Origin: Planctomycetota bacterium
Lineage (GTDB): Bacteria > JAJVIF01 > JAPKYR01
Direction of reading: 5' to 3'
Length of the DNA stretch: 15,117 bases
NCBI GenBank assembly: GCA_030673355.1
Contig: DAOVJF010000012.1
Location: 1-15,117, forward strand
The notes under the pieces were generated by a model. That model searched no databases. It saw only the letters and a program-made list of their open reading frames with translations, and had not been told where the DNA came from. The stretch's first letter is position 1. Every line of letters starts with the position of its first letter. Below are positions 1-7,589 of the stretch, one piece after another. A program made the position numbers and the translations under genes.

Positions 1-597
1 GAGAGTCGTGTTTGTAATCCGGAGGGAGTGATGTTTCCGGCCATATCTGGATGAGTGCCAGCCAGGCTCGATTCCATGCACACTGAAACCAGCATCAAGT
101 GCGGCAATCATGAACGAGCCTGTACCGCATCCGATATCCAGAAGCGACTTTCCGTTTCCATAGAAACCGTGTTTATTAAGGAGTTCAAGTTTTGGAAGGA
201 TTACCTGTTCGAGGTTTTCCCGGCTATGAATCTTTGATAGCCGTTCAGGATCGGCAGCGTCTTTCCATGACCAGTACTGAAGAAATTGAGACCTGCGCGG
301 GATTGAGTATCTTGGGCATGCGTATACCTGTCCGCATTCATGACACGTAACCATTTCGAGTTTGTCTTTACTCCATAAATCATCCGATTGGTACTTGCGG
401 CATACCGGACAGTTCGGATATTCGATCCACGAGAACACGACAGTGAGTACAAGAAGAATCAATGAAATTACCAGAAGAATTAAGAGAACGGCCAGGACAA
501 TATCAACGGGCTTTGTAACGGCCAGGATGATTATCGTAAATATCAGGATGAATATGAGAACAAAAAATTTAAAGAACCATTTTCCCGGAATGGACAT
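1..597 (-). CDS. Membrane-anchored zinc-ribbon SAM-dependent methyltransferase (3' part missing)
   Basis: The frame opens at an ATG at 597 and runs off the window edge after 199 codons. Seen in the translation: two hydrophobic segments (about residues 8-27 and 31-55), then a zinc-ribbon-like set of cysteines (C63/C66 in CPVC and C85/C88 in CHEC), a charged linker, and class I methyltransferase motif I, LLDIGCGTGS, at 152-161, followed by GIEPG at 175-179, where the acidic residue should bind the SAM ribose. The family transfers methyl groups from SAM; the substrate cannot be read, but position at the end of a glycosyltransferase/flippase cluster suggests a sugar, polysaccharide or lipid-linked intermediate at the inner face of the membrane. 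It lies 62 bases after the preceding gene's stop with only a weak AGGA-type ribosome site. An unusual point is the anchor plus zinc ribbon in front of the enzyme domain. Fold assignment is firm; role is inference. Confidence 0.8.
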   Translation of the reverse strand, partial: MSIPGKWFFKFFVLIFILIFTIIILAVTKPVDIVLAVLLILLVISLILLVLTVVFSWIEYPNCPVCRKYQSDDLWSKDKLEMVTCHECGQVYACPRYSIPRRSQFLQYWSWKDAADPERLSKIHSRENLEQVILPKLELLNKHGFYGNGKSLLDIGCGTGSFMIAALDAGFSVHGIEPGWHSSRYGRKHHSLRITNTTL

Positions 598-659
598 GCC
601 TGATTTCGGTCCTGATTTAGTTTAACGTTAAAAAGATACGTTTGGAATTGCTTTATAAC

Positions 660-1799
660 TCAGCTTGAATATTCCTCAATTATCCTGGTGCTGTACTCAT
701 CCGATGCTTCCATGATTTTATCAAATTCGTATTTCTCTTTTACAAATTCCCGTCCCGCTTTGCCCAGCTCTAACCTCAAAGTCGGGTTATTACTTAATTC
801 GATCAGATTCTCCGCAAGTTTTTCAGTGTCGCCCATGCCGATAAAAACCCCGGTTACACCATCGATCATTACTTCCTTCATCCCCCATCGATCGGTCACG
901 ATAACAGGTACCCGCATCGCCGATGCTTCAAGCGCCGCGACCCCGAGTTCCTCGTAACGGCTTGGCATGGCGAAAATGTCGATCGAGTTTAAGGCTTTCG
1001 GCATGTCCTCATACGGAATTCGTCCAGGGAACACGATACGATCAACGATCCCGAGTTTCCTCGCCTGCTCGACAAGTTGATCTTTCATGTCCCCGGATCC
1101 GGCCATGACACATCGGATACCCGGGATTACTCTTGATGCCATTGCGATTGCGTCCACAAGGAATTCCGGTCCGTATTTCGGTTTCAATGCTTTGAAAAAC
1201 CCTACCGTGACAGTCCGGTCTCCAAGCGGAGCGCCATCGGGCCATTTGAATTCGAATTTATCTGTCACCCTGTCCGGATCGAAAACCGATGTATTTACGC
1301 CGTAGGAGAAAATGTCCGGGCTGGGTTTGTCCGGAACCAGTTCATTTATCGCACTGGCGAGGAATTTGCTGGTCGCGCAAAGGTAATCGGCTTTACCGAG
1401 GGCTTCGACGATCAGCCTTCGCTGAACCATACCTTTCAATCCTTTTTGATTGGGGAAAATGGTAATTTCCGATCCCCAGGGGCTGAGAATGGTCGGTTTG
1501 TAGTCGGAACGTGCGCCGTATGTTCCCGACCCATACGCCCACAGCACATGCAGGAGTTTCGGACGAATTTCGTGGACGAGTCTTTTTACACGCCCGATTT
1601 CGGTCCAGCTTGAAACAGACGCAATTTTAAAAGGCGGGATAAAAGGGTCGAGAATTTTAACACCGGGGAGCATTTCCTCTGGCGCTGGAGCCTGGTACGG
1701 AAGCAGGCTGATTTCGCCCGGGTACTTCCTGCCGTACCAGCTTACCCATTTCCAGGTGTGGGAATTGTCCCCTGGGGCTATAAAGAGAATCCTGGTCAT
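660..1799 (-). CDS. Glycosyltransferase, GT4 family (GT-B fold)
   Basis: A 379-residue protein of typical GT4 length. The N-terminus (RILFIAPGDNSHTWKW) is a Rossmann-type acceptor domain; the C-terminal donor domain has the GDRTVTVGFFKALKPKYG strand-loop near 193-210, AGSGDMKDQL at 233-242 and the E-x7-E motif at E283/E291 in RYEELGVAALEAS, which in GT4 enzymes contacts the nucleotide-sugar donor. GT4 members are retaining transferases that extend glycan chains on the cytoplasmic side of the membrane. Its ATG shares the four bases ATGA with the stop of the upstream glycosyltransferase and has a good AAGGAG five bases before it, so it is probably translated with that gene. The neighbouring flippase and methyltransferase make it part of a surface-polysaccharide or glycolipid cluster. 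Sugar specificity cannot be told from sequence. Confidence 0.9.
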   Translation of the reverse strand: MTRILFIAPGDNSHTWKWVSWYGRKYPGEISLLPYQAPAPEEMLPGVKILDPFIPPFKIASVSSWTEIGRVKRLVHEIRPKLLHVLWAYGSGTYGARSDYKPTILSPWGSEITIFPNQKGLKGMVQRRLIVEALGKADYLCATSKFLASAINELVPDKPSPDIFSYGVNTSVFDPDRVTDKFEFKWPDGAPLGDRTVTVGFFKALKPKYGPEFLVDAIAMASRVIPGIRCVMAGSGDMKDQLVEQARKLGIVDRIVFPGRIPYEDMPKALNSIDIFAMPSRYEELGVAALEASAMRVPVIVTDRWGMKEVMIDGVTGVFIGMGDTEKLAENLIELSNNPTLRLELGKAGREFVKEKYEFDKIMEASDEYSTRIIEEYSS

Positions 1800-3106
1800 C
1801 CTGACTCCTTCATTTTTCCCTTAATCCCGGCAAGGATTTCGTGCATCTCATTCGCGCGCATTTTTCGACTCTCAAGCCTTAATCGTGATGGTTCCGCCCT
1901 GGGAATCCGTTCATCATTTTCCCACTTCGATATCAGATCGGTTAACGCTTTAATCGCGCCGTCCGGGTCCTCCGGATTTATCCGGACAACTTGCGGAAAA
2001 TCGGAAAGCAGGTCGTTGAGATCGCCATCCGGAACGATTGCCAGGACAGGTGATCCGCTTGCGAGGTATTCATAGGTCCTGGAGGGGATGTGCCCTTCGC
2101 AGTTCAGGACTTTCGCGAGTGGTAGGATCAGGAGATCGGCGTCAACAAGGTCCTGGATGTTTTCTGAATGATCGACGAATCCCTTCGAATGGCATCGATT
2201 AATAAGATTATGATCAAGCAGTCTCTGGTTGAGACGGTAATCGGGAAGCCCCTGGAAGTTGACTGAAATTTTACTGTAAACATCCGGGTACGAATTTTTG
2301 ATAGTCTCGATCGCCGTGAGGAACCTGTCCATGTTGTAATGCCCGAAAACCGTCCCGGCTGCAACTATTGTGAATTCTTCATTTTTTACTTTTTTACGGG
2401 TGACATTCTCGAAATCCTCGCGATCGAAACCGTTCGGTATACAATACACACGCGATGCGGCATCCGGGTATTTCTCCTGCATCAGACGGGTGAAAGTCGG
2501 CGTTACCATTACAACCGCGTTTGCCTTCTCCATGAGTTCTTTTTCAGTATCGTTTGCGATACGGCGATGATGTATATTCGGGATCGACAGGTACGGAGCG
2601 AGTGTCCAGGGGTCGCGGAATTCGGCCACCCACGGGATGTCGTTCGCCCTTTTAAGCATTAAGCCGTACTGGAGAACCGAAAACGGCGGCCCGGTTGTGT
2701 AGAGGATATCGAAATCGCCATCTTTCAGCATCTTCGCTGCCATGGTATTTGCTTTCTCAGCCCAGAAAGCCCGTTCATCGGGGGTAACCAGATGTCTGGG
2801 AATCCAGTCGAGTTTAATTTTACCGAGTACCCGTTGGATAAGGCTGCCTTCCCAGACGACCGGAATTTTTTTAATCTCAACACCATCGGGGATTTGCTTT
2901 AACAGTGCCGGGTCGGTCGGGTAATGCCTTGGTGTTGTGGCTGTGATGACTGTGATATCCCATCCGAGGCGGCTCAGGTACTTGACCATCGCGAGCGGAC
3001 GGAAAACACCTCCGCCGCAAGTAGGCGGGAAGAAGTACGAGATCAGCAGGATTCGTCCGAGGGTTCCCGATGAGTTCCTGCCTTTATTTTTACCGGATGC
3101 CGACAT
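1796..3106 (-). CDS. Glycosyltransferase, GT4-like
   Basis: A 436-residue GT-B protein. A basic 17-residue leader precedes RILLISYFFPPTCGGGVFRPL (residues 18-38), the glycine-rich first loop typical of GT4-like enzymes that start with a Rossmann domain. AEFRDPW (161-167), IPNGFD (223-228) and, in the donor domain, CEGHIPSRTYEYLASGSPVLAI (336-357) are recognisable; the last segment matches the usual Pro-x-Lys/Arg-x-x-Glu-Tyr-Leu-Ala-x-Gly-x-Pro-Val block. The E336...E346 spacing is not the classical E-x7-E. The stop overlaps the next gene's ATG (ATGA), and the ATG shares one base with the flippase stop (TAATG), so three genes form one coupled unit. It presumably adds a sugar to the repeat unit or chain that the flippase exports; donor and acceptor are unknown. 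Confidence 0.88.
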   Translation of the reverse strand: MSASGKNKGRNSSGTLGRILLISYFFPPTCGGGVFRPLAMVKYLSRLGWDITVITATTPRHYPTDPALLKQIPDGVEIKKIPVVWEGSLIQRVLGKIKLDWIPRHLVTPDERAFWAEKANTMAAKMLKDGDFDILYTTGPPFSVLQYGLMLKRANDIPWVAEFRDPWTLAPYLSIPNIHHRRIANDTEKELMEKANAVVMVTPTFTRLMQEKYPDAASRVYCIPNGFDREDFENVTRKKVKNEEFTIVAAGTVFGHYNMDRFLTAIETIKNSYPDVYSKISVNFQGLPDYRLNQRLLDHNLINRCHSKGFVDHSENIQDLVDADLLILPLAKVLNCEGHIPSRTYEYLASGSPVLAIVPDGDLNDLLSDFPQVVRINPEDPDGAIKALTDLISKWENDERIPRAEPSRLRLESRKMRANEMHEILAGIKGKMKESG

Positions 3107-4503
3107 TAATCGTTATCCATTTTATTGCTAGTGTTTGTACTGCCGAGTTTTTCCCATGCTTTTAAAGCGAATTCCTTTATTATCTGGATATCGCCCTTCT
3201 TTGGTATAAATATATCTCCCGGTTTCTCTCCGGATTCCCTGAAGTAAATAATCAAAAGGAGTATGAAGAGCACAAAGTAACTGATGCTCGATGCGATCGC
3301 GGCTCCGTTCATTCCGCTGATTGGCAGAGTGCCGATGGTGTAAGTGCTTGGAATAAGGATCAGATTTATAATGATATTCGTAACGAGTGTCGCGGCAGTA
3401 CTCCACATTGCGAAATGAGGTTTTCCCCTGCTGAAAAGGTCTGCGGTGAAAATTTTAGCCAGCGCGAAAAAGAATGTTCCCGGAAGGAGTAGCAGCAGGG
3501 GAGTGTAAGCTTGAGTGAAATCCCAGGGCGCACCGGGACGATTGAACAGGATGTTCAGTAAAGGTTTTGCCACAATTATGGTCAGGATGATCGCCAGGAG
3601 GACAAGTACCGTTACCGCCCTGATACTTGGGGGCATAAGTTTTTTTCTTTCCGCTTCACCCTTCTGGATAATTTTTGGCAGCAGCGCGGTGTGGATCGCT
3701 TGCGGGATTATCCAAATCGTGACCACTGCCGAAACCGCGGTTGTGTAAAGACCAACCTGTTCTAATACAACGGTTGAAGAACCTATCGCCAGGGCATTGA
3801 TCAGCCAGACGTCGACTTTTAATACAAGATACCCGAATAAATTCGATCCCCACGGGAAGCGGGCAAATTTCCAGCTCTCGCCGGCAAGTTTGGGATTCCA
3901 TCTGGGGATGACTGGTTTATGGAACCGGAATAAGATAATTAAGACAAACGCTATTAGTGTTACATTAACCAGGACGAATACATAAACCGCCCCGGTAACC
4001 GCCCAATGAAGTCCTACGACAAAAATTCCAATGAAAATTATGCCGCATAGAACCCTCAGCATTTCGTGTACGTTTCGGACCCAGATACGGTTTTGGCCGT
4101 ACAGGATGCTTTCCAGCAACATATCAAGGATCGCGATCGGTATAACTATAAGGGCGAAATATCCGACCCATTGTGGTGCGTTTTCCCAGATCTTCTGATT
4201 AGCACTGAGCTGCATGTAACCAATTCCCAATACAATTGCGGGAATAGAAAAAACAGCCGTCAGATAATACGAGTTTGAAATCAGCCTGGGTGTGTCCTCA
4301 GGTCTTTTGCCGGTAAAGTAGGTATTCGAATGGTTTAATCCTAAATTCCCGAATTGAGTTAAAGTGTTTGGAGCGATTGCAATCAGCTCATATACCCCTT
4401 TCAACATGGGACCCAAAGTACGATTTATAAGGATAGATGAGATTAGCTTCCCGATTATGATGAAGATGCGGGTGAGAAGAGTATATATAGAATCCTTAAC
4501 CAC
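3106..4503 (-). CDS. Wzx-like polysaccharide flippase (MOP/MVF superfamily)
   Basis: A 465-residue, strongly hydrophobic protein with roughly 12-14 membrane segments spread along its length and short charged loops, the usual size for Wzx/MurJ/MATE-related lipid-linked oligosaccharide flippases. The N-terminus, SIYTLLTRIFIIIGKLISSI followed by NRTLGPMLKGVYELI, is characteristic of the polysaccharide-biosynthesis branch. It should move an undecaprenyl-linked glycan from the cytoplasmic to the periplasmic leaflet. The start is a GTG at 4503-4501: no ATG lies nearby, an in-frame TAG lies just upstream, and no Shine-Dalgarno precedes it. A perfect TATAAT lies only 13 bases upstream, so the transcript may be leaderless or nearly so. 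It is the first gene of the polysaccharide cluster, ending TAATG into the next glycosyltransferase. Confidence 0.9.
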   Translation of the reverse strand: MVKDSIYTLLTRIFIIIGKLISSILINRTLGPMLKGVYELIAIAPNTLTQFGNLGLNHSNTYFTGKRPEDTPRLISNSYYLTAVFSIPAIVLGIGYMQLSANQKIWENAPQWVGYFALIVIPIAILDMLLESILYGQNRIWVRNVHEMLRVLCGIIFIGIFVVGLHWAVTGAVYVFVLVNVTLIAFVLIILFRFHKPVIPRWNPKLAGESWKFARFPWGSNLFGYLVLKVDVWLINALAIGSSTVVLEQVGLYTTAVSAVVTIWIIPQAIHTALLPKIIQKGEAERKKLMPPSIRAVTVLVLLAIILTIIVAKPLLNILFNRPGAPWDFTQAYTPLLLLLPGTFFFALAKIFTADLFSRGKPHFAMWSTAATLVTNIIINLILIPSTYTIGTLPISGMNGAAIASSISYFVLFILLLIIYFRESGEKPGDIFIPKKGDIQIIKEFALKAWEKLGSTNTSNKMDND

Positions 4504-4516
4504 GGTCGAATGCGTG

Positions 4517-4522
4517 ATTATA
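4517..4522 (-). promoter_or_regulatory. -10 box for the polysaccharide operon
   Basis: Reading the minus strand, a consensus TATAAT ends 13 bases before the GTG of the flippase gene. No good -35 element is present at 16-18 bases upstream, so an activator may be needed. Transcription from this box would begin about six bases before the GTG, which fits the absence of any ribosome-binding site there. Confidence 0.5.
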
Positions 4523-4573
4523 ACCTATTTATCATTGTCTAAGACCAATTCTACTTGAAAGTATTTTTTTTGA

Positions 4574-4657
4574 ACTTCGGGGACAGGGCATTTTTCCCTT
4601 GATATGCAATGGTAAAGTCAGGTTTATCACTGGAGAAAAATGGCATGTCCCCGAAGT
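4574..4657. repeat. Imperfect inverted repeat, REP/MITE-like element
   Basis: Two arms of about 25 bases face each other: the left arm starts acttcggggacagggcattt (4574-4598) and the right arm is its near-perfect reverse complement ending gcatgtccccgaagt (4632-4657), with a spacer of 33 bases. The arms differ at only a few positions (GGGCA versus TGCCA, and one indel). GGGGACAG-type arms are, from general experience, seen at ends of small palindromic elements linked to REP-associated tyrosine (Y1) transposases; that origin is inference. It sits between the terminator of one gene and the promoter of the next, a usual place for such elements. No transposase is encoded here. Confidence 0.6.
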
Positions 4658-4690
4658 AAAGACTTTTATCTGATTACAGATTAACCAGAT

Positions 4691-4715
4691 AAAAAAGTGA
4701 CCCTGATGGGGTCAC
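4691..4715 (-). terminator. Rho-independent terminator of the secreted-protein gene
   Basis: On the minus strand the stem GTGACCC pairs with GGGTCAC (4697-4703 with 4709-4715, five-base loop) and runs straight into six T residues (4691-4696). It begins about 30 bases after the stop of the gene at 4745-5818 and separates it from the polysaccharide operon. A further inverted repeat, TTTTATCTG/CAGATAAAA (4664-4672 with 4686-4694), extends past the T tract. Confidence 0.85.
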
Positions 4716-4744
4716 CGGGTCTTTAATTTATTCTGGGACTCCGG

Positions 4745-5818
4745 TTATTCCTCTGTTACGCTTTCCAGAGAGTCTTCTTCAGTGTTCCCGGTGCCGGCTT
4801 CAGCATCGTTCCCTTCCACGTTCAAGGTCGTGTCTGCGGTGTATGAAACCTCGCCGGGTATCTCGAAAAATGGTGTAGCGTGGGTAAGGAGGTACTGGTC
4901 GATAGACCAGAAAATGTCGGAAGGCAGGAAATCCGAGTAATAAACTTCGGGATCGAGTTCAACACCTTCCTGGATATTCTCAAAATGTGTGACCTCAGTT
5001 GCGTACACAGTATGAAGCCGGGTTTTTATGAGCTGGTAATGCCCGACACTGATCCATACCAGCAGGCTGCCTCGCCCGTTCTGACGGTCAAGCTCATTTG
5101 CCGGGATCTGATAAATCAGTTGACGGTCGCGACCGCCATTCATCATGTCCCCACCTATCCGTTGCGCCGAACAGATATTCAAAAGCTGCTGCATCCTGTC
5201 ACCGATCGTAACTCCCCTGAACCAGACGGTTTTAAGGAAGAAATCGATCCCGGGACCTGTCCAGTCATCGGGAAGGTAATATTCCTCCGACAAATAACCG
5301 TTCTGCCAGCCCTCTTCGATATGGAGTGCATTTACACCGCCCATGAACCATGTCGAGACACCCCATGAATCCAAATCAGTCGTGATGGTCATGTCTCGGC
5401 GAGCGAGGTTCCCGGATGAGTCCTCAAGATACCACCAGCCGGTAGTTGATGCATTCAGCCCTGCAGGAGGCTCGAAACCATACGAATATGGAATCGGAGG
5501 TAACCATGCGGTATCGAGGAGGATTTCCGGACAATTGAAAAGCGCGGAGGGATCGGGAGGATAGAGAACGGTGATGAATCCCCAGTTGGCGCCGACTCCG
5601 GGAGGCAGAGCGAGGTATTCGGCCCAGTTAACCTGCCCGGATTCTTCATCAATTGGGATGCTGATAACGTCCTCGCTGGTGTCGGGTTCCATCTCGACAG
5701 GACCGGAGCTGGAGTCGATAGCATCCTGGTCGGCTTCCACCTGGCCCCATGCGGGAAGGGCAAGCAGCGTAACCAAAATAACAACGAAAGCTAATCGTAT
5801 ATGCATAGCAACAACCAT
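4745..5818 (-). CDS. Secreted protein of unknown function, possible LolA-like fold, acidic C-terminal tail
   Basis: A 357-residue protein that I do not recognise. A Sec signal peptide (residues 1 to about 25, ending PAWGQ) is followed by an acidic linker (27-60), a domain rich in Trp, Tyr and Gly (about 63-325), and a low-complexity acidic tail (about 331-357). The order of strands, with a basic strand-turn stretch (GHYQLIKTRLHTVYATEV) and a closing segment FENIQEGVELDPEVYYSDFLP, recalls LolA/LolB-type lipoprotein-carrier folds, but this is only a resemblance. Cysteines are C96 and C216, which could form a disulfide. The ATG at 5818 is preferred to the internal Met5 because a GAGGG lies upstream. 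It is followed by a strong terminator, so it is transcribed apart from the polysaccharide genes. It is exported to the periplasm or beyond. Confidence 0.75.
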   Translation of the reverse strand: MVVAMHIRLAFVVILVTLLALPAWGQVEADQDAIDSSSGPVEMEPDTSEDVISIPIDEESGQVNWAEYLALPPGVGANWGFITVLYPPDPSALFNCPEILLDTAWLPPIPYSYGFEPPAGLNASTTGWWYLEDSSGNLARRDMTITTDLDSWGVSTWFMGGVNALHIEEGWQNGYLSEEYYLPDDWTGPGIDFFLKTVWFRGVTIGDRMQQLLNICSAQRIGGDMMNGGRDRQLIYQIPANELDRQNGRGSLLVWISVGHYQLIKTRLHTVYATEVTHFENIQEGVELDPEVYYSDFLPSDIFWSIDQYLLTHATPFFEIPGEVSYTADTTLNVEGNDAEAGTGNTEEDSLESVTEE

Positions 5819-5849
5819 CGAGAGGTGTTTTCCCTCGTACAGAAGGCAA

Positions 5850-5878
5850 ATGCTACCACACGGGGGATTTCATCGCAA
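5850..5878 (-). promoter_or_regulatory. Weak sigma70-like promoter for the secreted-protein gene
   Basis: On the minus strand TTGCGA (5878-5873) and TAGCAT (5855-5850) are separated by exactly 17 bases, each matching the consensus at four of six positions. Predicted transcription begins about 25 bases before the ATG at 5818. Moderate matches of this kind arise by chance, so the call is tentative. Confidence 0.35.
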
Positions 5879-5902
5879 CAGAAAGATACTTTAAGAAATA
5901 AT

Positions 5903-6748
5903 CTATCCACCCGCCATCTGTTCCAGCCTTTTTATTCGTTCCTCGACCGGTGGATGCGTAGAAAACAGGTTCATCAAACCGCGTCCCGATAACGGATTCG
6001 CTATCCAGAGATGCGCGGTAGATGGGTTCGAGAGATCCTGCTGCGGATGAACCTGCGCGGATGAACTTATCTTTTTCAGGGCACTTGCCAGCATCATGGG
6101 CTGGCCAGAAAATTCCGATCCGGCTTTATCGGCGGAAAATTCCCGTGTCCTCGAAATTGCACTTTGTATTAGAAGCGCAATAATCGGACCTATGATCGCC
6201 CAGAGAAGGAGAGTAATCAGTCCTCCGGCACCCCGACGTCCGCCAAATCCGAAAATTGCCGCGAAACGTCCGAAATACGCAAGCATCCCGATCGCCGCTG
6301 CGAGGGTCGCGGCGATTACCATAATCAGCGTATCCCGATTTTTTACATGCGCGAGTTCGTGAGCGACCACGGCTTTTAACTCATCGTAAGACAGCATCCC
6401 GAGAATTCCCTGCGTAACCGCTACAGCGGCATGATTTGGGTCGCGTCCGGTGGCAAACGCGTTCGGGCTGTTCGAAGGAATAATGTAAACTTTCGGCATC
6501 GGGAGCTGGGCGCTGTCGGTAAGATCGCGGACCATCTTTAAGAGAATCGGTGCCGTGGATTCATCGACCTCTTTCGCGCGATACATGCCCAGGACGATCT
6601 TGTCTGAGTAGAACCACGATGTGAAATTAAGGATTACCGCAATGACCAGCGCGACAACCAGGCCGGTCTCCCCGCCGATCAGGTGTCCGATGAACATGAA
6701 TAATCCCGCCATTAATACAAGCAGGAGGAATGTTTTTACGTAATTCAT
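5903..6748 (-). CDS. htpX: Membrane zinc metalloprotease HtpX (M48B)
   Basis: At 281 residues this is standard HtpX length. Two N-terminal membrane segments (about 6-22 and 26-45) precede the catalytic domain with HELAHVKNRD, giving zinc ligands H130 and H134 and catalytic E131; the third ligand is E203 in SRTREFSADKAG. Two more hydrophobic stretches lie at about 143-170 and 177-197. THPPVEERIKRL near the C-terminus is the conserved closing motif. HtpX degrades misfolded inner-membrane proteins, usually under envelope or heat stress. The ATG at 6748 has AAGGA about nine bases upstream and a well-formed promoter further up. The gene is monocistronic or read with the secreted protein downstream, 84 bases away. 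No sign of damage. Very confident. Confidence 0.97.
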   Translation of the reverse strand: MNYVKTFLLLVLMAGLFMFIGHLIGGETGLVVALVIAVILNFTSWFYSDKIVLGMYRAKEVDESTAPILLKMVRDLTDSAQLPMPKVYIIPSNSPNAFATGRDPNHAAVAVTQGILGMLSYDELKAVVAHELAHVKNRDTLIMVIAATLAAAIGMLAYFGRFAAIFGFGGRRGAGGLITLLLWAIIGPIIALLIQSAISRTREFSADKAGSEFSGQPMMLASALKKISSSAQVHPQQDLSNPSTAHLWIANPLSGRGLMNLFSTHPPVEERIKRLEQMAGG

Positions 6749-6827
6749 TTTGTCATTTCCTTAGTACATTCAACCCACAGGGAATTTGACTCCCGAAGTC
6801 CTGAAAAGGTTGCTGTAATCCTGTAAG

Positions 6828-6856
6828 AATATAAAACGAACCCGAGTGATCGGCAA
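6828..6856 (-). promoter_or_regulatory. Sigma70-type promoter of htpX
   Basis: On the minus strand TTGCCG (6856-6851) and TATATT (6833-6828) are separated by exactly 17 bases. The predicted transcript would have a leader of about 70 bases before the htpX ATG at 6748. No heat-shock (sigma32-like) consensus or CpxR-type box is apparent. Confidence 0.6.
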
Positions 6857-6898
6857 GCCTGGGGTAATAAAAATGTCACAACTTGAGGATTATTTCTT

Positions 6899-7498
6899 TT
6901 ATACTTTGCGAAGCCTGAGCATCAGGACAATGACCATTATCGCGATCCCCATGAAAATTAAAAATCCCGGGGAAACTTTCTTCTGCTCATGAGCGATTTC
7001 CGGTGCGGGAAGCTTACGGATCGCATCGATCGCACTGAGTACAGCTTCAGAGAGATTATCATTCTGGAGCTTGTCACCCAGGATCATATATATTTCCTGT
7101 TTGCGATTATGGGGAATCGATTCGACTGCCTGGTCCTGAACCGCCAGTGAGAATTTCCTGTCCGCAGTGGAGATATAGAGAAGCCATCCGGTCGAGCTAA
7201 TCTGTCCCCGTCCCTGCAGGTAGTCGGCGTAGTCTTTTACATATTCCTCGAGGAACCATTCCTGGGTGCTGAGGGAGATAATCACATAACCGTCCATACT
7301 GTTCGTTGAACGCGCATTTTCAAGTGCAAAAATAATGTCGCTGACTTCCTGCTCTGTAAGCGTACCGGTGAAATCGGTGACAAGTCCATGCGGGACAGGG
7401 AAGTTCCGTGCGTCCTGTGCATGGACAGGGTGAGTCAGAATTAACCATGCAAGGAGAATTAACAACAGAGTCAAGAATTTTTGTGATGCATTAAACAT
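6899..7498 (-). CDS. TPM-domain membrane protein
   Basis: A 199-residue protein with a signal peptide (1 to about 27, VHAQ), a TPM domain (about 37-160) and a C-terminal membrane helix (about 178-195) ending in a basic LRLRKV tail. TPM hallmarks seen: LVTDFTGTLTEQEVSDI (39-55), YVIISLSTQEW (71-81), STGWLLYISTADRKFSLAVQ (102-121) and the closing helix LSEAVLSAIDAI (149-160). TPM domains (Psb32/YgcG group) occur in exported or membrane-tethered proteins and include an acid phosphatase in plants; many bacterial members have unknown roles in membrane protein upkeep. Topology would place the domain in the periplasm, tethered at its C-terminus. It lies between recF and htpX, and sharing an envelope-quality role with HtpX is only an inference. 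No convincing ribosome site precedes the ATG. Confidence 0.82.
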   Translation of the reverse strand: MFNASQKFLTLLLILLAWLILTHPVHAQDARNFPVPHGLVTDFTGTLTEQEVSDIIFALENARSTNSMDGYVIISLSTQEWFLEEYVKDYADYLQGRGQISSTGWLLYISTADRKFSLAVQDQAVESIPHNRKQEIYMILGDKLQNDNLSEAVLSAIDAIRKLPAPEIAHEQKKVSPGFLIFMGIAIMVIVLMLRLRKV

Positions 7499-7511
7499 AA
7501 TTAAATTTGAT

Positions 7512-7562
7512 TCACTAATAGTGTCATTACAGTGGTGATTAAATCGAACCTGTAATTAGTGA
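7512..7562. repeat. Overlapping inverted repeats upstream of the TPM gene
   Basis: TCACTAAT (7512-7519) is the reverse complement of ATTAGTGA (7555-7562), and ATTACAG (7526-7532) of CTGTAAT (7550-7556); the two pairings are mutually exclusive because they share bases. In addition CACTAATAGTG (7513-7523) is itself an 11-base palindrome. It lies in the 91-base gap between recF and the TPM gene and could be an operator or alternative hairpins in the TPM leader. It lacks a T tract, so it is not a standard recF terminator. Confidence 0.4.
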
Positions 7563-7589
7563 GTTCATCGAAGGGGTAAATTCAAGTCT

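Noticed and set aside
617..632. Palindrome TTTAACGTTAAA between the GT4 gene and the methyltransferase gene
   Set aside because: It is short and AT-rich, lies inside an operon, and has no associated promoter or T-run arrangement; chance is likely.
4880..5368. A 162-codon plus-strand open frame opposite the secreted-protein gene
   Set aside because: It is a shadow of a minus-strand gene with a signal peptide and terminator; its translation shows no domain and no ribosome site.
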